Positions 17,778-26,346 of a DNA stretch of 56,717 nt are shown in pieces. The position numbers and the translations under genes were made by a program. Under the pieces are notes generated by a model that did no database searches, was not told the DNA's origin, and worked only from the letters and a program-made list of their open reading frames with translations. This DNA comes from an uncultured Opitutia bacterium (GTDB lineage Bacteria > Verrucomicrobiota > Verrucomicrobiia > Opitutales > UBA953): contig CAITUF010000036.1 in assembly GCA_903895475.1 (NCBI GenBank), positions 1 through 56,717 of the forward strand. The letters are read 5' to 3'. The first letter of the stretch is position 1; each line of letters begins with the position of its first letter.

Positions 17778-18565
17778 TGGACACCGACTCGCATTCTCCG
17801 GCCCGCACCCGGATTCGTATCCGCATTAAGGGGCCTGACTTCCGTCTTGCCGACCAAGCAGCGGCAGATGTGGCTCACAGCGTCACCGCCACCGGTGTCC
17901 GCGCGCTCGGCCCCCTACCCCTGCCTTCCACCGTGGAAGCACTGCGTTCGTCCAGCTCCTACGATGAGCTCCGTTGCCATCACCGCCTCCTCGAAATCAT
18001 CGAGTCGAAGCCGCAGACGATTGATGCACTCCGTCGCATTAACCTGCCCGCTGGGATTGAAATCGCCGTGGTCGCCCCCGAGGACCCCGTCGCCGCCGTC
18101 GAGTCCGTCCCCGGCGAAGCCCCCGCCAAGCGCAACCGCCGCCGCGACAGCCGCGTCGCCGCGATGCAGTTCCTCTATTCCTGGGAAGTCCAACGCCACG
18201 GCGACATCGTCACGGCGCTGTATGACTTTTTTGGCGAACAGTCCCAACCCCGCGAGTATTACGCCTTCGCTGAAGAGCTGGTCCATGGGGTCATCCGCGA
18301 CCAAGCCCTCATCGACGAGGTTATCGTGCGCTTCGCGCAAAATTGGGCCTTTGAACGCGTCGCTAAGGTCGACCTCGCCACGCTCCGCCTCGCCATCTTT
18401 GAACTCATGCGTCGCACCGACATCCCTCCGGTCGTGACGATGAACGAGGCGATCGACATCGCCAAGGTCTTCTCGACCGACGAATCGAAGCGCTTCGTCA
18501 ACGGCATCCTCGACCGCTACGCGGCGACGCTAGGCCGCGACCCACGTAAGGCCGAAGGGGCCTAA
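17777..18565 (+). CDS. nusB: NusE(S10)-NusB fusion: transcription antitermination factor with an N-terminal S10-like domain
   Basis: This 262-residue protein is nearly twice the usual NusB length. Residues about 11-98 align with ribosomal protein S10 (NusE): RIRIRIKGPDFRLADQAA, ATGVRALGPLPLPS, YDELRCHHRLLEII and TIDALRRINLPAGIEI. The long loop that inserts into the 30S head is about nine residues shorter than in E. coli S10. Residues about 99-120 form a Pro/Glu/Ala linker. Residues about 121-256 are a normal NusB domain (SRVAAMQFLYSWEVQ, VDLATLRLAIFELMRR, NEAIDIAKVFSTDESKRFVNGILD). NusB and S10 form a BoxA-binding heterodimer in rRNA antitermination, so this looks like a one-chain version. 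It sits between ribH and ftsY, the usual nusB neighbourhood. Confidence 0.93.
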   Translation: MDTDSHSPARTRIRIRIKGPDFRLADQAAADVAHSVTATGVRALGPLPLPSTVEALRSSSSYDELRCHHRLLEIIESKPQTIDALRRINLPAGIEIAVVAPEDPVAAVESVPGEAPAKRNRRRDSRVAAMQFLYSWEVQRHGDIVTALYDFFGEQSQPREYYAFAEELVHGVIRDQALIDEVIVRFAQNWAFERVAKVDLATLRLAIFELMRRTDIPPVVTMNEAIDIAKVFSTDESKRFVNGILDRYAATLGRDPRKAEGA

Positions 18566-18569
18566 GGCC

Positions 18570-19478
18570 ATGGCGGGTGGTTTCTTCGAGAGGCTGAAAG
18601 CTGGGTTGAGCCGCACCGCGGAAGCGGTGGCCAACCTCTTGGCCCGTCCCATGGACGACCAAGCCGCTGAAGAACTGCGCGAGCGTTTAATCCTCGGCGA
18701 CTTCGGTCCCGCCACCGCCGATGAAGCCGTGGCCGCCGCCAAGGCAGCTTGGAAATCTGACGCCGGCCTGCGCAAGGCCGGCCCGGCCGAAGCCGCCGCC
18801 GCCGTCCTCGAAAAGGCCCTCGGTACGAGCGGGCCTTGGACGATGCCCACTGACCGCAAACCAATTGTCATCCTATTACTAGGCGTCAATGGCGCGGGCA
18901 AGACGACGACCGCGGCAAAACTGGTTTCACTTTGGAAGCAACAAGGCCAGCGCGGATTACTCGGTGCCTGCGATACTTTCCGAGCCGCCGCCGGCGAACA
19001 GTTGGCCACCTGGGCCGCACGCCTCGACACTGAAGTCGTTGGTGGAGCCTCCGGCGCTGACCCCGCCGCCGTGGCGTTCGACGCCGTCAAAGCGGCCACT
19101 GCTCGAGGCGTTGACTTTGCGATTTTAGATACGGCCGGCCGGTTGCACACGAAGGCGCACCTCCTCGAAGAACTCCGCAAGGTCGTGCGGGTAGTCCACA
19201 AGGCTTTGCCCGACGCACCGCACGAGAAGTGGCTCGTCATTGATGGCTCACTCGGTGCCAACTCGCTCGAACAAGCCAAGGTCTTCCATGAAGCCGTTGG
19301 CCTCACCGGGCTAATCGTCACAAAACTGGATGGCTCCGCCCGCGGCGGGGCGTTGGTCGCCATCGTCCGGGAGCTCGACGTGCCCGTCCGCTTCATCGGT
19401 GTCGGCGAAAAGCCCGAGGACCTGCAGGCCTTCGACAAACGGGCCTATGCCCGCTCGGTGGTCGGCCTCGGCGAGTGA
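18570..19478 (+). CDS. ftsY: Signal recognition particle receptor FtsY
   Basis: The product is 302 residues comprising the N and G domains only. The SRP-GTPase motifs are present: GVNGAGKTTTAAKL (G1), DTFRAAAGEQL (insertion box), DTAGRLHTKAHLLEEL (G3), TKLDGSARGGA (G4) and GVGEKPEDLQAF. It guides ribosomes carrying membrane proteins to SecYEG together with Ffh. The acidic A domain found in E. coli FtsY is absent, which is common outside Gammaproteobacteria. It starts 4 bp after the nusB fusion and is probably in the same transcript. Confidence 0.96.
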   Translation: MAGGFFERLKAGLSRTAEAVANLLARPMDDQAAEELRERLILGDFGPATADEAVAAAKAAWKSDAGLRKAGPAEAAAAVLEKALGTSGPWTMPTDRKPIVILLLGVNGAGKTTTAAKLVSLWKQQGQRGLLGACDTFRAAAGEQLATWAARLDTEVVGGASGADPAAVAFDAVKAATARGVDFAILDTAGRLHTKAHLLEELRKVVRVVHKALPDAPHEKWLVIDGSLGANSLEQAKVFHEAVGLTGLIVTKLDGSARGGALVAIVRELDVPVRFIGVGEKPEDLQAFDKRAYARSVVGLGE

Positions 19479-19485
19479 GGTTGGC

Positions 19486-19514
19486 TTGCCTCGGGGACGT
19501 GAAGGCATCAGGGT
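19486..19514 (+). promoter_or_regulatory. Candidate promoter directly upstream of aroB
   Basis: TTGCCT (19486-19491), a 17-bp spacer and CAGGGT (19509-19514) lie 6 nt before the aroB ATG at 19521. Such spacing would give a leaderless aroB mRNA. Called by eye; the -10 match is weak. Confidence 0.35.
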
Positions 19515-19520
19515 GGGCTC

Positions 19521-20618
19521 ATGTCGGCTGAAAGCGTCACAGTGGAACTCGGCTCGCGCGCCTATCTGGTGCGGATTGGGACTGGCGTCTTCGCCGAAGC
19601 CTTAGCGGCCGCTGAGCAACGCCTTGCCCGTGGGGCCCGCTGCGTAGCCGTGACCTCTCCCGCCATCGCCGCGGCCCGTCCAGAACTGCTGCAAGCCCTG
19701 CAGCAACGCATGCCGGTCTATGTCACGACGACCGACGGCGAGAAGGCCAAGTCTGCGGCCGAACTCGCCCGGGTCTGGGATTTTCTCGCGGAACACCGCG
19801 TCGCCCGTGACGGCGCACTCTTTGCCGTCGGCGGCGGCGTGGTCGGTGACCTCGCTGGGTTTGCGGCTGCCTCCTACCAACGGGGGATCGATTTCTATCA
19901 AGTCCCGACGACGCTCTTGGCGATGGTCGATAGCTCGGTGGGCGGGAAGACGGGTATCAACCTCGCCGCCGGCAAAAACCTCGTCGGTAATTTTCATCAA
20001 CCGACCGCTGTCTTTGCCGACACGGCTTTGCTCTCCACCTTGCCCGCTCGCGAATTCGCTGCCGGCATGGCGGAAGTCATTAAGCACGGGCTCATCGCCG
20101 ACCGCACCCTGTTCACCGAACTACAAACCAACGCGCCCTTGGCTTGGAATCACCCGCTCCTTCCGCGCATCATTCGTCGCTGCGTCGAGATCAAGGCGGG
20201 CGTCGTGGCCGGCGATGAACGCGAAACCAGCGCCCATGGCGGCCGCGCGTTGCTCAACCTCGGACATACTTTCGGTCACGCCGTTGAAGCTATCGCTGGT
20301 TACGGCACCTACTTGCACGGTGAAGCCGTCGCCATTGGTTTAGTCATGGCCGCGCGCCTCTCGACGGAACTCGGCCGGTGCACCGCGGCCGAAGCGGACG
20401 CCGTTGCCCACACGCTGGCCGCACACCAGCTACCAACCCGCCTGCACACGAGCCTACCGCTCGAACGCATGCTGGAGGCAATGCGTCGCGACAAGAAGGT
20501 CCGCGGCGGTAAGCTCCGCTTTGTCCTCCAGGAAGGCATCGGTGCAGCCAGCACGGCCGACGATGTCCCCGAAGCAGCCGCCGTCCGGGCGCTCCTCGCT
20601 GGCGGCGCCGTCGCTTAA
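19521..20618 (+). CDS. aroB: 3-dehydroquinate synthase
   Basis: This 365-residue enzyme has the AroB motifs: GGGVVGDLAGFAAASYQRG (NAD site), VPTTLLAMVDSSVGGKTGIN with the key Lys, KNLVGNFHQP, and the metal ligands in EVIKHGLIAD and LNLGHTFGHAVEA. It closes 3-deoxy-D-arabino-heptulosonate 7-phosphate to 3-dehydroquinate in the shikimate pathway. Length is typical. It follows ftsY by 42 bp, which holds the candidate promoter at 19486. Confidence 0.96.
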   Translation: MSAESVTVELGSRAYLVRIGTGVFAEALAAAEQRLARGARCVAVTSPAIAAARPELLQALQQRMPVYVTTTDGEKAKSAAELARVWDFLAEHRVARDGALFAVGGGVVGDLAGFAAASYQRGIDFYQVPTTLLAMVDSSVGGKTGINLAAGKNLVGNFHQPTAVFADTALLSTLPAREFAAGMAEVIKHGLIADRTLFTELQTNAPLAWNHPLLPRIIRRCVEIKAGVVAGDERETSAHGGRALLNLGHTFGHAVEAIAGYGTYLHGEAVAIGLVMAARLSTELGRCTAAEADAVAHTLAAHQLPTRLHTSLPLERMLEAMRRDKKVRGGKLRFVLQEGIGAASTADDVPEAAAVRALLAGGAVA

Positions 20619-20648
20619 CGTAGGCAAGCCCAGATAAGGCGCCTAACC

Positions 20649-21587
20649 ATGACCCGCCTGCTCTTTATTCTGCTCACTGGCTGCGGACTGATCGGCTGCG
20701 GGCAACGGGCAGCCAGCCCCACCACCGAAACGGAGACGAGCACTGCCCCGAGCGCCCCGCAGGTCAGTAGCTCGGGCTACATTAAATACTGGCCAGGTAC
20801 CTTACCCATTGTGATTTCCGTGCCCCATGACGGCGCGATCATGCCGCCGGAGATTCCCGACCGCACCGAAGGCGTCACGGTCCGCGACACCTATTCTCGG
20901 GCCCTCGCCGAAGCCATCCGCGCGGCCTTGATTAAGAAGTTTGGCCGTGCACCGCACCTCATCGTCTGCGAAATCTCGCGGAAGAAAGTGGACTGCAACC
21001 GTGAGTTAGCCGTCGCGACCCAAGGCCACCCCAAGGCCATCCAGGCTTGGCAGGAATTCCATCGTTTCATCGACACCGCGGAGCTAAGCGTCCTCGCGCA
21101 AACCCCGCACGGGCTCTACCTCGACATCCACTCGCATGCTCACCCGAACAAGCGAATCGAAATCGGCTACCTCTTAAAAAGCGCTGATCTAAAGTTGACC
21201 GACCACGAGCTGAATACTGATGAGACCGTGCGGGCGCGGAGTTCAATTCGTCAACTCGGGCGCCTCACCCCGACTGGCTTCGCCGAACTCGTCCGCGGCC
21301 AGACTAGCCTCGGTGGCCTACTCGAGGCCCGCGGCCTCGCCGCTGTACCCTCCCCAAAGCAAACGCTGGCCGCTGGAGAGCCCTACTTCAATGGTGCGTA
21401 CGACATCGCAGCGCACGGATCGCGCGACAAGGCACAGCTTGACGGAATCCAACTGGAAGTACCGGTACAGATGCGTGATACGGCCGAACATCGTGCAGCC
21501 ACCGCCCAAGCCTTGGCCGATGCGTTGGAGGTTTATTTCGAGCGACACTTTCGGGTGAAGCTCACCGGCGACCCAGTCGGGCGGTAA
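20649..21587 (+). CDS. Lipoprotein related to N-formylglutamate amidohydrolases
   Basis: The 312-residue product begins with a lipoprotein signal (MTRLLFILLTGCGLIGC, acylated Cys at about 17) and a Thr/Ser/Pro-rich linker. The core matches the FGase/HutG-like zinc hydrolase fold: PIVISVPHDGAIMPPEI, then RKKVDCNREL with the D-x-N-R motif, and LDIHSHAH. FGases normally act on N-formylglutamate in the cytoplasm, so a membrane-anchored extracytoplasmic member must have a different or extended substrate. No hut genes are nearby. It converges with the next gene, with a 4-bp gap. Confidence 0.8.
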   Translation: MTRLLFILLTGCGLIGCGQRAASPTTETETSTAPSAPQVSSSGYIKYWPGTLPIVISVPHDGAIMPPEIPDRTEGVTVRDTYSRALAEAIRAALIKKFGRAPHLIVCEISRKKVDCNRELAVATQGHPKAIQAWQEFHRFIDTAELSVLAQTPHGLYLDIHSHAHPNKRIEIGYLLKSADLKLTDHELNTDETVRARSSIRQLGRLTPTGFAELVRGQTSLGGLLEARGLAAVPSPKQTLAAGEPYFNGAYDIAAHGSRDKAQLDGIQLEVPVQMRDTAEHRAATAQALADALEVYFERHFRVKLTGDPVGR

Positions 21588-21591
21588 AGGC

Positions 21592-21822
21592 TTAAGGCTT
21601 CGGGCCGACGGCGGGTTGCACCGCGCGCCAATCACCATCGAGCAGTCGTTGGTCGTTCTTAGCGTTGGCCGCCTTAATACGCTCGCCCAGCTTGCCTTCC
21701 TTGGGTGCCTCGCCGGCTAAGGCAGCCACGGCTGGGCTCTTCTCCGCCACGAACGACGGGTCGTTCTTCGGGATGGCGCAACCGCTGAGGGCCATCGCGA
21801 GACAAGTCAGGAATATTTTCAT
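21592..21822 (-). CDS. Small lipoprotein of unknown function
   Basis: This 76-residue protein starts with a lipoprotein signal (MKIFLTCLAMALSGC; acylated Cys at 15). The mature part is Lys/Ala-rich, contains no recognisable domain and ends PAVGPKP. Its start overlaps the phosphohexomutase stop by 1 bp, so it is probably translated from the same mRNA. Function unknown. Confidence 0.7.
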   Translation of the reverse strand: MKIFLTCLAMALSGCAIPKNDPSFVAEKSPAVAALAGEAPKEGKLGERIKAANAKNDQRLLDGDWRAVQPAVGPKP

Positions 21823-23753
21823 TAAGCTTGGGCGCGCTTACGCGCATCGGTTTCGAGCCAGGAGCGCAAGGCGAGGGCCGACCGCTTGGCCCGCTCACGC
21901 GCGGCCCCGAGGTCATCGGCGTCGTCAGCCTTGGCGGCGGCGAACGAATAGAACTTTACCTTCGGCTCGGTCCCGGAAGCACGGACCGCCAGGCGGCGCC
22001 CATCCGCCAGCTCAGCCATGATGAATTCTTCCTTGGGCACGCGCTCGCCTTCGGCGTCGAGGACTTCATCGCGCTCGAAGTCGGTTACGCGCACGACCTT
22101 AACCCCGTCGATTTCTTTGGGCGGGCGCGCGCGCCACGTGGAGACGATGCGCCGGATGGCAGCAGCGCCTTCGGCACCTTCAAACGAAAGGTTCAGGAGG
22201 TCTTCGTGGTGAGCGCCATGCACGAGGTGCAGCGCATCGAGGGCATCGAGTAGCGTGCGCCCGCGCGAGCGCAGGACGGCCGCAAACTCGCAGAGCATCA
22301 CCACGGTCGCATTGGCGTCTTTATCGCGAACGGCATCGTCGGCGAGGTAACCATAGCTCTCTTCGGCGCCCAAGAGGAAGAGCGAGGAGTGACGTAACGC
22401 GAGCGGGGCGCGCCGATGCAGCGGCAGGGCGGGCGCCTCGGTACCCGCGCCGGCGGCAAGTTTACTCGCCCAGCGTTCGAGCTTTCGTGCAATCCACTTG
22501 AAGCCAACTAAAGTCTCGACGCAACGGATGCCATGACGGTCGCAGATGGCCTGAACGAGCGGGGTCGTGACCAGAGACTTAACCACGACGGCGGCATCGG
22601 TTCCGGCCGCGGGCAAGATGCCGGCATCCTTGAGTGACGAGATCCGAAACTCCGTCAGCAGGGCCGCGACCTCATTACCCGTGAGGAGGCGATACCCTCC
22701 CTTGGGCAGCGGACAAGCCACCCCGACGCGATCCGAATCGGGATCAGTCGCCAAGACTAAGTCGGCATCAATTTCTTCGGCGTGCTTGAGCGCAAGGACG
22801 AACGCCGCTGGGCTTTCGGGGTTGGGCGAAGGCACCGTCGGGAAACGGCCGTCGTGCTCGCGCTGCTCATCGACCACAAACGGGTCGAGGCCGACCCGAC
22901 GGAGCGCCGGGATTACCATGACGTCGCCCGTACCGTGGAGATTGGTGAAGACGACCTTGGGGGCGTGGCGCGAGAGTACTTCCGGGTCGACGACCAAGGC
23001 GGCAAGGCGGGCGAGGTAGGCATCTTCCGCGGCGGCTGGAACGGTCAAGACACCCGCGAGATTCTTCTCAAGGTAAGGCTCGACGTCGGCCAAGCTGATC
23101 CGGCCGACATGTTCAACAATCGCGACGTCATCGGGCGGTGTGACCTGCCCGCCATGGGCGAGACAGCATTTAAAGCCGTTGTCGTGTGAAGGGTTATGGC
23201 TGGCCGTAATGACCACACCGGCGTGAGCACCGAGGTGACGGACCGTAAAGCTCAATTGCGGGGTGGAACGGGCGCCGGCGAAGAGGTAAGCCTCGCCGCC
23301 CAACTGGGTCCACGCGGAGGCCAGCAGCTCCGCGAAGTGGCGGGAAAAATGCCGGACATCATGGGCAACCACGAGACGAGGAGTGGGGTTCTGTGCGGAG
23401 GCCTGACGCCAGAGGCCCAGGCCGGCGCGAAGGACGTTGAAGTCGTTCAGGCAAGCCGAGCCGACTGCGGCCCGGATGGGTAACCCAGCGGCATCAAGTT
23501 CATTGGCGGCACTGACCCGGCCGACCGTGCGGCCGCGCATGCCCCCGGTGCCAAAAGCGATACCCTTATAGAAACGATCTTCTAATTCAGCCCAGGCCCC
23601 TTGGGCCACCAAATCGGCTAAGGCTTCCACCGCGGCTGGGGGGAGAGCCCCGGATTCTAGCCAGCCAGCGGCATTGTCCAAGGAGGCTGGGGAAAGCTGG
23701 CCCTTGGCTTTAGCCGTCTTGAGGGCAGAAAGGACGGAGGCGGAAGCGCTCAT
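21822..23753 (-). CDS. Phosphoglucomutase/phosphomannomutase family protein
   Basis: The product is 643 residues with all alpha-D-phosphohexomutase landmarks. FGTGGMRG lies in domain 1, the phosphoserine loop is VITASHNPSHDNGFK, the metal loop is ATDPDSDRVGV, and the phosphate-binding loop near the C-terminus is VRASGTEPKVKFY. It interconverts hexose 1- and 6-phosphates for glycogen or cell-surface sugar synthesis. It is longer than typical bacterial PGM/PMM of about 450-580, resembling the PGM2-like group. Substrate preference cannot be read from sequence. Confidence 0.93.
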   Translation of the reverse strand: MSASASVLSALKTAKAKGQLSPASLDNAAGWLESGALPPAAVEALADLVAQGAWAELEDRFYKGIAFGTGGMRGRTVGRVSAANELDAAGLPIRAAVGSACLNDFNVLRAGLGLWRQASAQNPTPRLVVAHDVRHFSRHFAELLASAWTQLGGEAYLFAGARSTPQLSFTVRHLGAHAGVVITASHNPSHDNGFKCCLAHGGQVTPPDDVAIVEHVGRISLADVEPYLEKNLAGVLTVPAAAEDAYLARLAALVVDPEVLSRHAPKVVFTNLHGTGDVMVIPALRRVGLDPFVVDEQREHDGRFPTVPSPNPESPAAFVLALKHAEEIDADLVLATDPDSDRVGVACPLPKGGYRLLTGNEVAALLTEFRISSLKDAGILPAAGTDAAVVVKSLVTTPLVQAICDRHGIRCVETLVGFKWIARKLERWASKLAAGAGTEAPALPLHRRAPLALRHSSLFLLGAEESYGYLADDAVRDKDANATVVMLCEFAAVLRSRGRTLLDALDALHLVHGAHHEDLLNLSFEGAEGAAAIRRIVSTWRARPPKEIDGVKVVRVTDFERDEVLDAEGERVPKEEFIMAELADGRRLAVRASGTEPKVKFYSFAAAKADDADDLGAARERAKRSALALRSWLETDARKRAQA

Positions 23754-23761
23754 GACGCCCC

Positions 23762-23789
23762 ATTGTTAGTGTCCGGCGGGCTGGCACAA
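23762..23789 (-). promoter_or_regulatory. Candidate promoter of the phosphohexomutase gene
   Basis: On the minus strand TTGTGC (23789-23784), a 16-bp spacer and AACAAT (23767-23762) lie 8 nt before the ATG at 23753. This would give a leader of only one or two nucleotides. It faces the candidate promoter of the divergent gene at 23854. Confidence 0.4.
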
Positions 23790-23816
23790 GCCCGGAGCAA
23801 CGGGGGGAGGCGGTGG

Positions 23817-23844
23817 TTGACACTGGGCAGGCATTGGCAAGGGT
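23817..23844 (+). promoter_or_regulatory. Candidate promoter of the YfgM-like gene operon
   Basis: A consensus -35 box TTGACA (23817-23822), a 16-bp spacer and AAGGGT (23839-23844) precede the ATG at 23854 by 9 nt. Transcription would begin within about 3 nt of the start codon. Confidence 0.4.
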
Positions 23845-23853
23845 TGAACCCCC

Positions 23854-24585
23854 ATGGCCGAAGACAGCTCCAAAAAGCGTCCCCCGAGCGACGATGACCG
23901 TAATCTCGTGGTCGTAGACGAAGACTTTGCAAACGCCGATGCGGAAGACCGCCTATGGCTGTTCTGGGAACGCAACAAGAACCTCATCGTCCGCGGGACG
24001 ACCGCGGTCGTCTTGGCAATTATCGGAGCCATTGGCTTCCATTTCTGGCAGGAATCGAAGCGCGCAGAACTCGGCCAAGCCTATGTGGCCTGCACCGATG
24101 CGGACGCCCGCCGAGCTTTCGCTGCGGCCCACCCGGGTGAACCCCTCGCCGCCGTCGCCCTCCTCGAAGTCGCCGACGACCTCCGCAAGGCCAACAAACT
24201 AGCAGACGCCGCCAAGGCCTATGAAGCCGCCGGTAAGGCCGTCGTGGGCGAGTCGAAAGCCGTGAAGGCCATCGCCACCCGGGCCCGCCTCTACGCCGCC
24301 CTCACCCGCCAAGAGCTCGGTCAAGCCGACGCGGAGGCCGGTATCGTCGCCGTCGCCGAAGACAATTCCGCCCCGGACACCCTGCGTGGCTACGCCATGT
24401 ACGTCCTTGCTAACCTCGCTCTCGCCAAGGGCGACAGCGCCACCGCCGCCAAGTGGGTTAACCTCATGGATAAGCGTCTGAAGCCTAACCATGTCTGGGC
24501 CTCCGACAAAAGCTGGCTCGTCCGTTCCGAACCTTCGTTGCTCACCCCCGTGAGCGCCCCACCCGCGCTCCCCGCGGGTAAGTAA
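23854..24585 (+). CDS. Single-membrane-span TPR-like protein (YfgM/TPR_21-like)
   Basis: The 243-residue protein has a charged cytoplasmic N-terminus (about 1-45), one membrane helix (about 50-67, GTTAVVLAIIGAIGFHFW) and an extracytoplasmic helical region. That region is Ala-rich with repeated helix pairs (AAVALLEVADDLRKANKLADAAKAYEAAGK), which resemble TPRs. This is the topology of YfgM, a SecYEG-associated periplasmic chaperone partner. The assignment rests on topology and repeat pattern. It is 6 bp upstream of the GldA-like ATPase gene and probably heads that operon. Confidence 0.7.
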   Translation: MAEDSSKKRPPSDDDRNLVVVDEDFANADAEDRLWLFWERNKNLIVRGTTAVVLAIIGAIGFHFWQESKRAELGQAYVACTDADARRAFAAAHPGEPLAAVALLEVADDLRKANKLADAAKAYEAAGKAVVGESKAVKAIATRARLYAALTRQELGQADAEAGIVAVAEDNSAPDTLRGYAMYVLANLALAKGDSATAAKWVNLMDKRLKPNHVWASDKSWLVRSEPSLLTPVSAPPALPAGK

Positions 24586-24591
24586 ATTTCG

Positions 24592-25581
24592 ATGAGCGAC
24601 GTCGCGCCGCAGCCGGAGGCCGCCGTGGCGGCTGAACGCCTGACTAAGCGCTACGGTTCGCTCACGGCGATCGAAGACCTTACTTTCTCCGTGGCCCCCG
24701 GCGAAGTCGTTGGCTTCCTCGGGCCCAACGGCGCTGGCAAGTCGACCACCATGCGGATCCTCTCGGGTACGATGGCGGGCACGTCTGGCTGCGCCTCCAT
24801 CTGGGGCGTCTCGGTCGCGCTCAATCCTGCCGAAGCCAAACGCCACATGGCGTACATGCCGGAGAATAACCCGCTCCCGGAAGACCTACGCGTTGAAGAA
24901 TACCTACGCCTGCGCGCCCGCCTCAAAGATGTCGAAGCCGGCAAAGTCGACACCCGCGTCAACCAAGTGATGGAAGACTGTGACCTCGTGCGGCGGGCTT
25001 CCGGTCGGCTCATCGGCCAACTCTCCAAAGGCTTCCGCCAACGCGTCGGTATTGCGGACGCGCTCTTGGCCCAACCCAAGGTCGTCATCTTGGACGAACC
25101 TACCATCGGCCTAGACCCGCACCAAATCCTCGGCATTCGCGACCTCATCCGCTCGCTCCGCGGTCAGATGGCCGTCCTCATCTCGAGTCACATCTTGCAC
25201 GAAGTCGAACAGGTCTGTGACAAGGTCGTCATCATTAACCGGGGCCGACTCGTGGCCCAAGGCCGCACTGATGACCTCCGGCGCGAACTCCTACCGCACG
25301 CGGGCTTCACCGTGGTGACGAAGGCCAGCCAAGCGGAACTCGCCGCGCTCTGCACGGCGACCGAACCCGCCGCCACCGTTGAGGACGGCGTCGCCACCGA
25401 CCTCGGCTGGACGCGTTACCGCGTCGTGCTCCCAGCGCAATCGCCGGCGCGCGAGACCCTCGCGACGACGCTCCTCAGCGCCGGCCTCCCACTGCGGGAG
25501 ATTGCCGAAGAACGCTACGGCCTCGAAGACATCTTCCTCGCCGCCACGCGACGCACCCCAGCGGAGGGCCGCCGTTCCTAA
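24592..25581 (+). CDS. ABC-2 type transporter ATP-binding protein (GldA-like)
   Basis: The product has 329 residues with Walker A GPNGAGKSTT, a signature variant LSKGFRQRVGIADALL, and Walker B VVILDEPTIGLDPHQI. A C-terminal extension (about 230-329) is typical of DrrA/GldA-type ATPases. Together with the next two genes it forms a GldA-GldF-GldG-like set, known for gliding in Bacteroidetes but widespread in non-gliding bacteria with unknown substrates. Confidence 0.92.
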   Translation: MSDVAPQPEAAVAAERLTKRYGSLTAIEDLTFSVAPGEVVGFLGPNGAGKSTTMRILSGTMAGTSGCASIWGVSVALNPAEAKRHMAYMPENNPLPEDLRVEEYLRLRARLKDVEAGKVDTRVNQVMEDCDLVRRASGRLIGQLSKGFRQRVGIADALLAQPKVVILDEPTIGLDPHQILGIRDLIRSLRGQMAVLISSHILHEVEQVCDKVVIINRGRLVAQGRTDDLRRELLPHAGFTVVTKASQAELAALCTATEPAATVEDGVATDLGWTRYRVVLPAQSPARETLATTLLSAGLPLREIAEERYGLEDIFLAATRRTPAEGRRS

Positions 25582-25583
25582 AC

Positions 25584-26345
25584 ATGCGACACTTCCGCAC
25601 GCTCTTGGCGCACGAATTGCGCACCGCCCTACTCTCTGGCAATACCTGGGCTTCGGCGGCGCTATTCCTGGCGCTCATGGGCGGTATCCACTTCTTCGCC
25701 TTGCTGGAATGCAGCCGAGCGCCGCAACCATGGACGCCCGTCGAAGCCACCTTCCGCCTCTTCTGGCTTCCGCTGCTCTGCGTTCTGCCGCTGCTCACCA
25801 TGCGCAGTTTCGCTGAAGAACGGCGGAGTGGTACCTTGTCCGCCCTCCTCACGACGCCCGCTAGCACCGCCGCCATCGTGTGGGCAAAGTTCTTGGCCGC
25901 TTGGCTCACGTGGGCGGTGTTCTGGTCCGCGTTTCTCATCTTCCCTTGGATTGTGAACGCCCGCTTAGGGACGGGTGGCGATCAACGACTCAGCGATCCC
26001 GCGACGTTGTTCGGCGGACTCTGCTTCGTCTTAGTCAGCGGCCTACTTCACGTGGCCCTCGGCATCCTCTGCAGTTGCCTCACCCGGAGCTCGGCACTGG
26101 CGGCTCTGCTGACGTTCATATGCCTCCTCGGACTCACCGCCGTCGGCGGTGCGATGGATTCATTGCCCATCGAAAGCTGGTCGTGGCTGGGTTGGCTCCG
26201 CGAACCCGCCGCACACCTACGCACCTTCGGGCACCTTCAGGATTTCGCTGGCGGCATCCTCGATTCGCGTCCGCTCGTACTCTATGTCACTGGCATGATG
26301 CTCTCGCTCGGGTTAGCCGTACTCGCCGTGGAGGGCCAAGAATAA
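25584..26345 (+). CDS. ABC-2 permease (GldF-like)
   Basis: This 253-residue membrane protein has about six hydrophobic segments (for example WASAALFLALMGGIHFFALL and LFGGLCFVLVSGLLHVALGI). A TMRSFAEERRSGTLSALLTTP segment after the second helix is the usual cytoplasmic coupling motif of ABC-2/GldF permeases. It begins 2 bp after the ATPase gene and is followed 1 bp later by the GldG-like gene. Substrate unknown. Confidence 0.9.
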   Translation: MRHFRTLLAHELRTALLSGNTWASAALFLALMGGIHFFALLECSRAPQPWTPVEATFRLFWLPLLCVLPLLTMRSFAEERRSGTLSALLTTPASTAAIVWAKFLAAWLTWAVFWSAFLIFPWIVNARLGTGGDQRLSDPATLFGGLCFVLVSGLLHVALGILCSCLTRSSALAALLTFICLLGLTAVGGAMDSLPIESWSWLGWLREPAAHLRTFGHLQDFAGGILDSRPLVLYVTGMMLSLGLAVLAVEGQE

Positions 26346-26346
26346 G

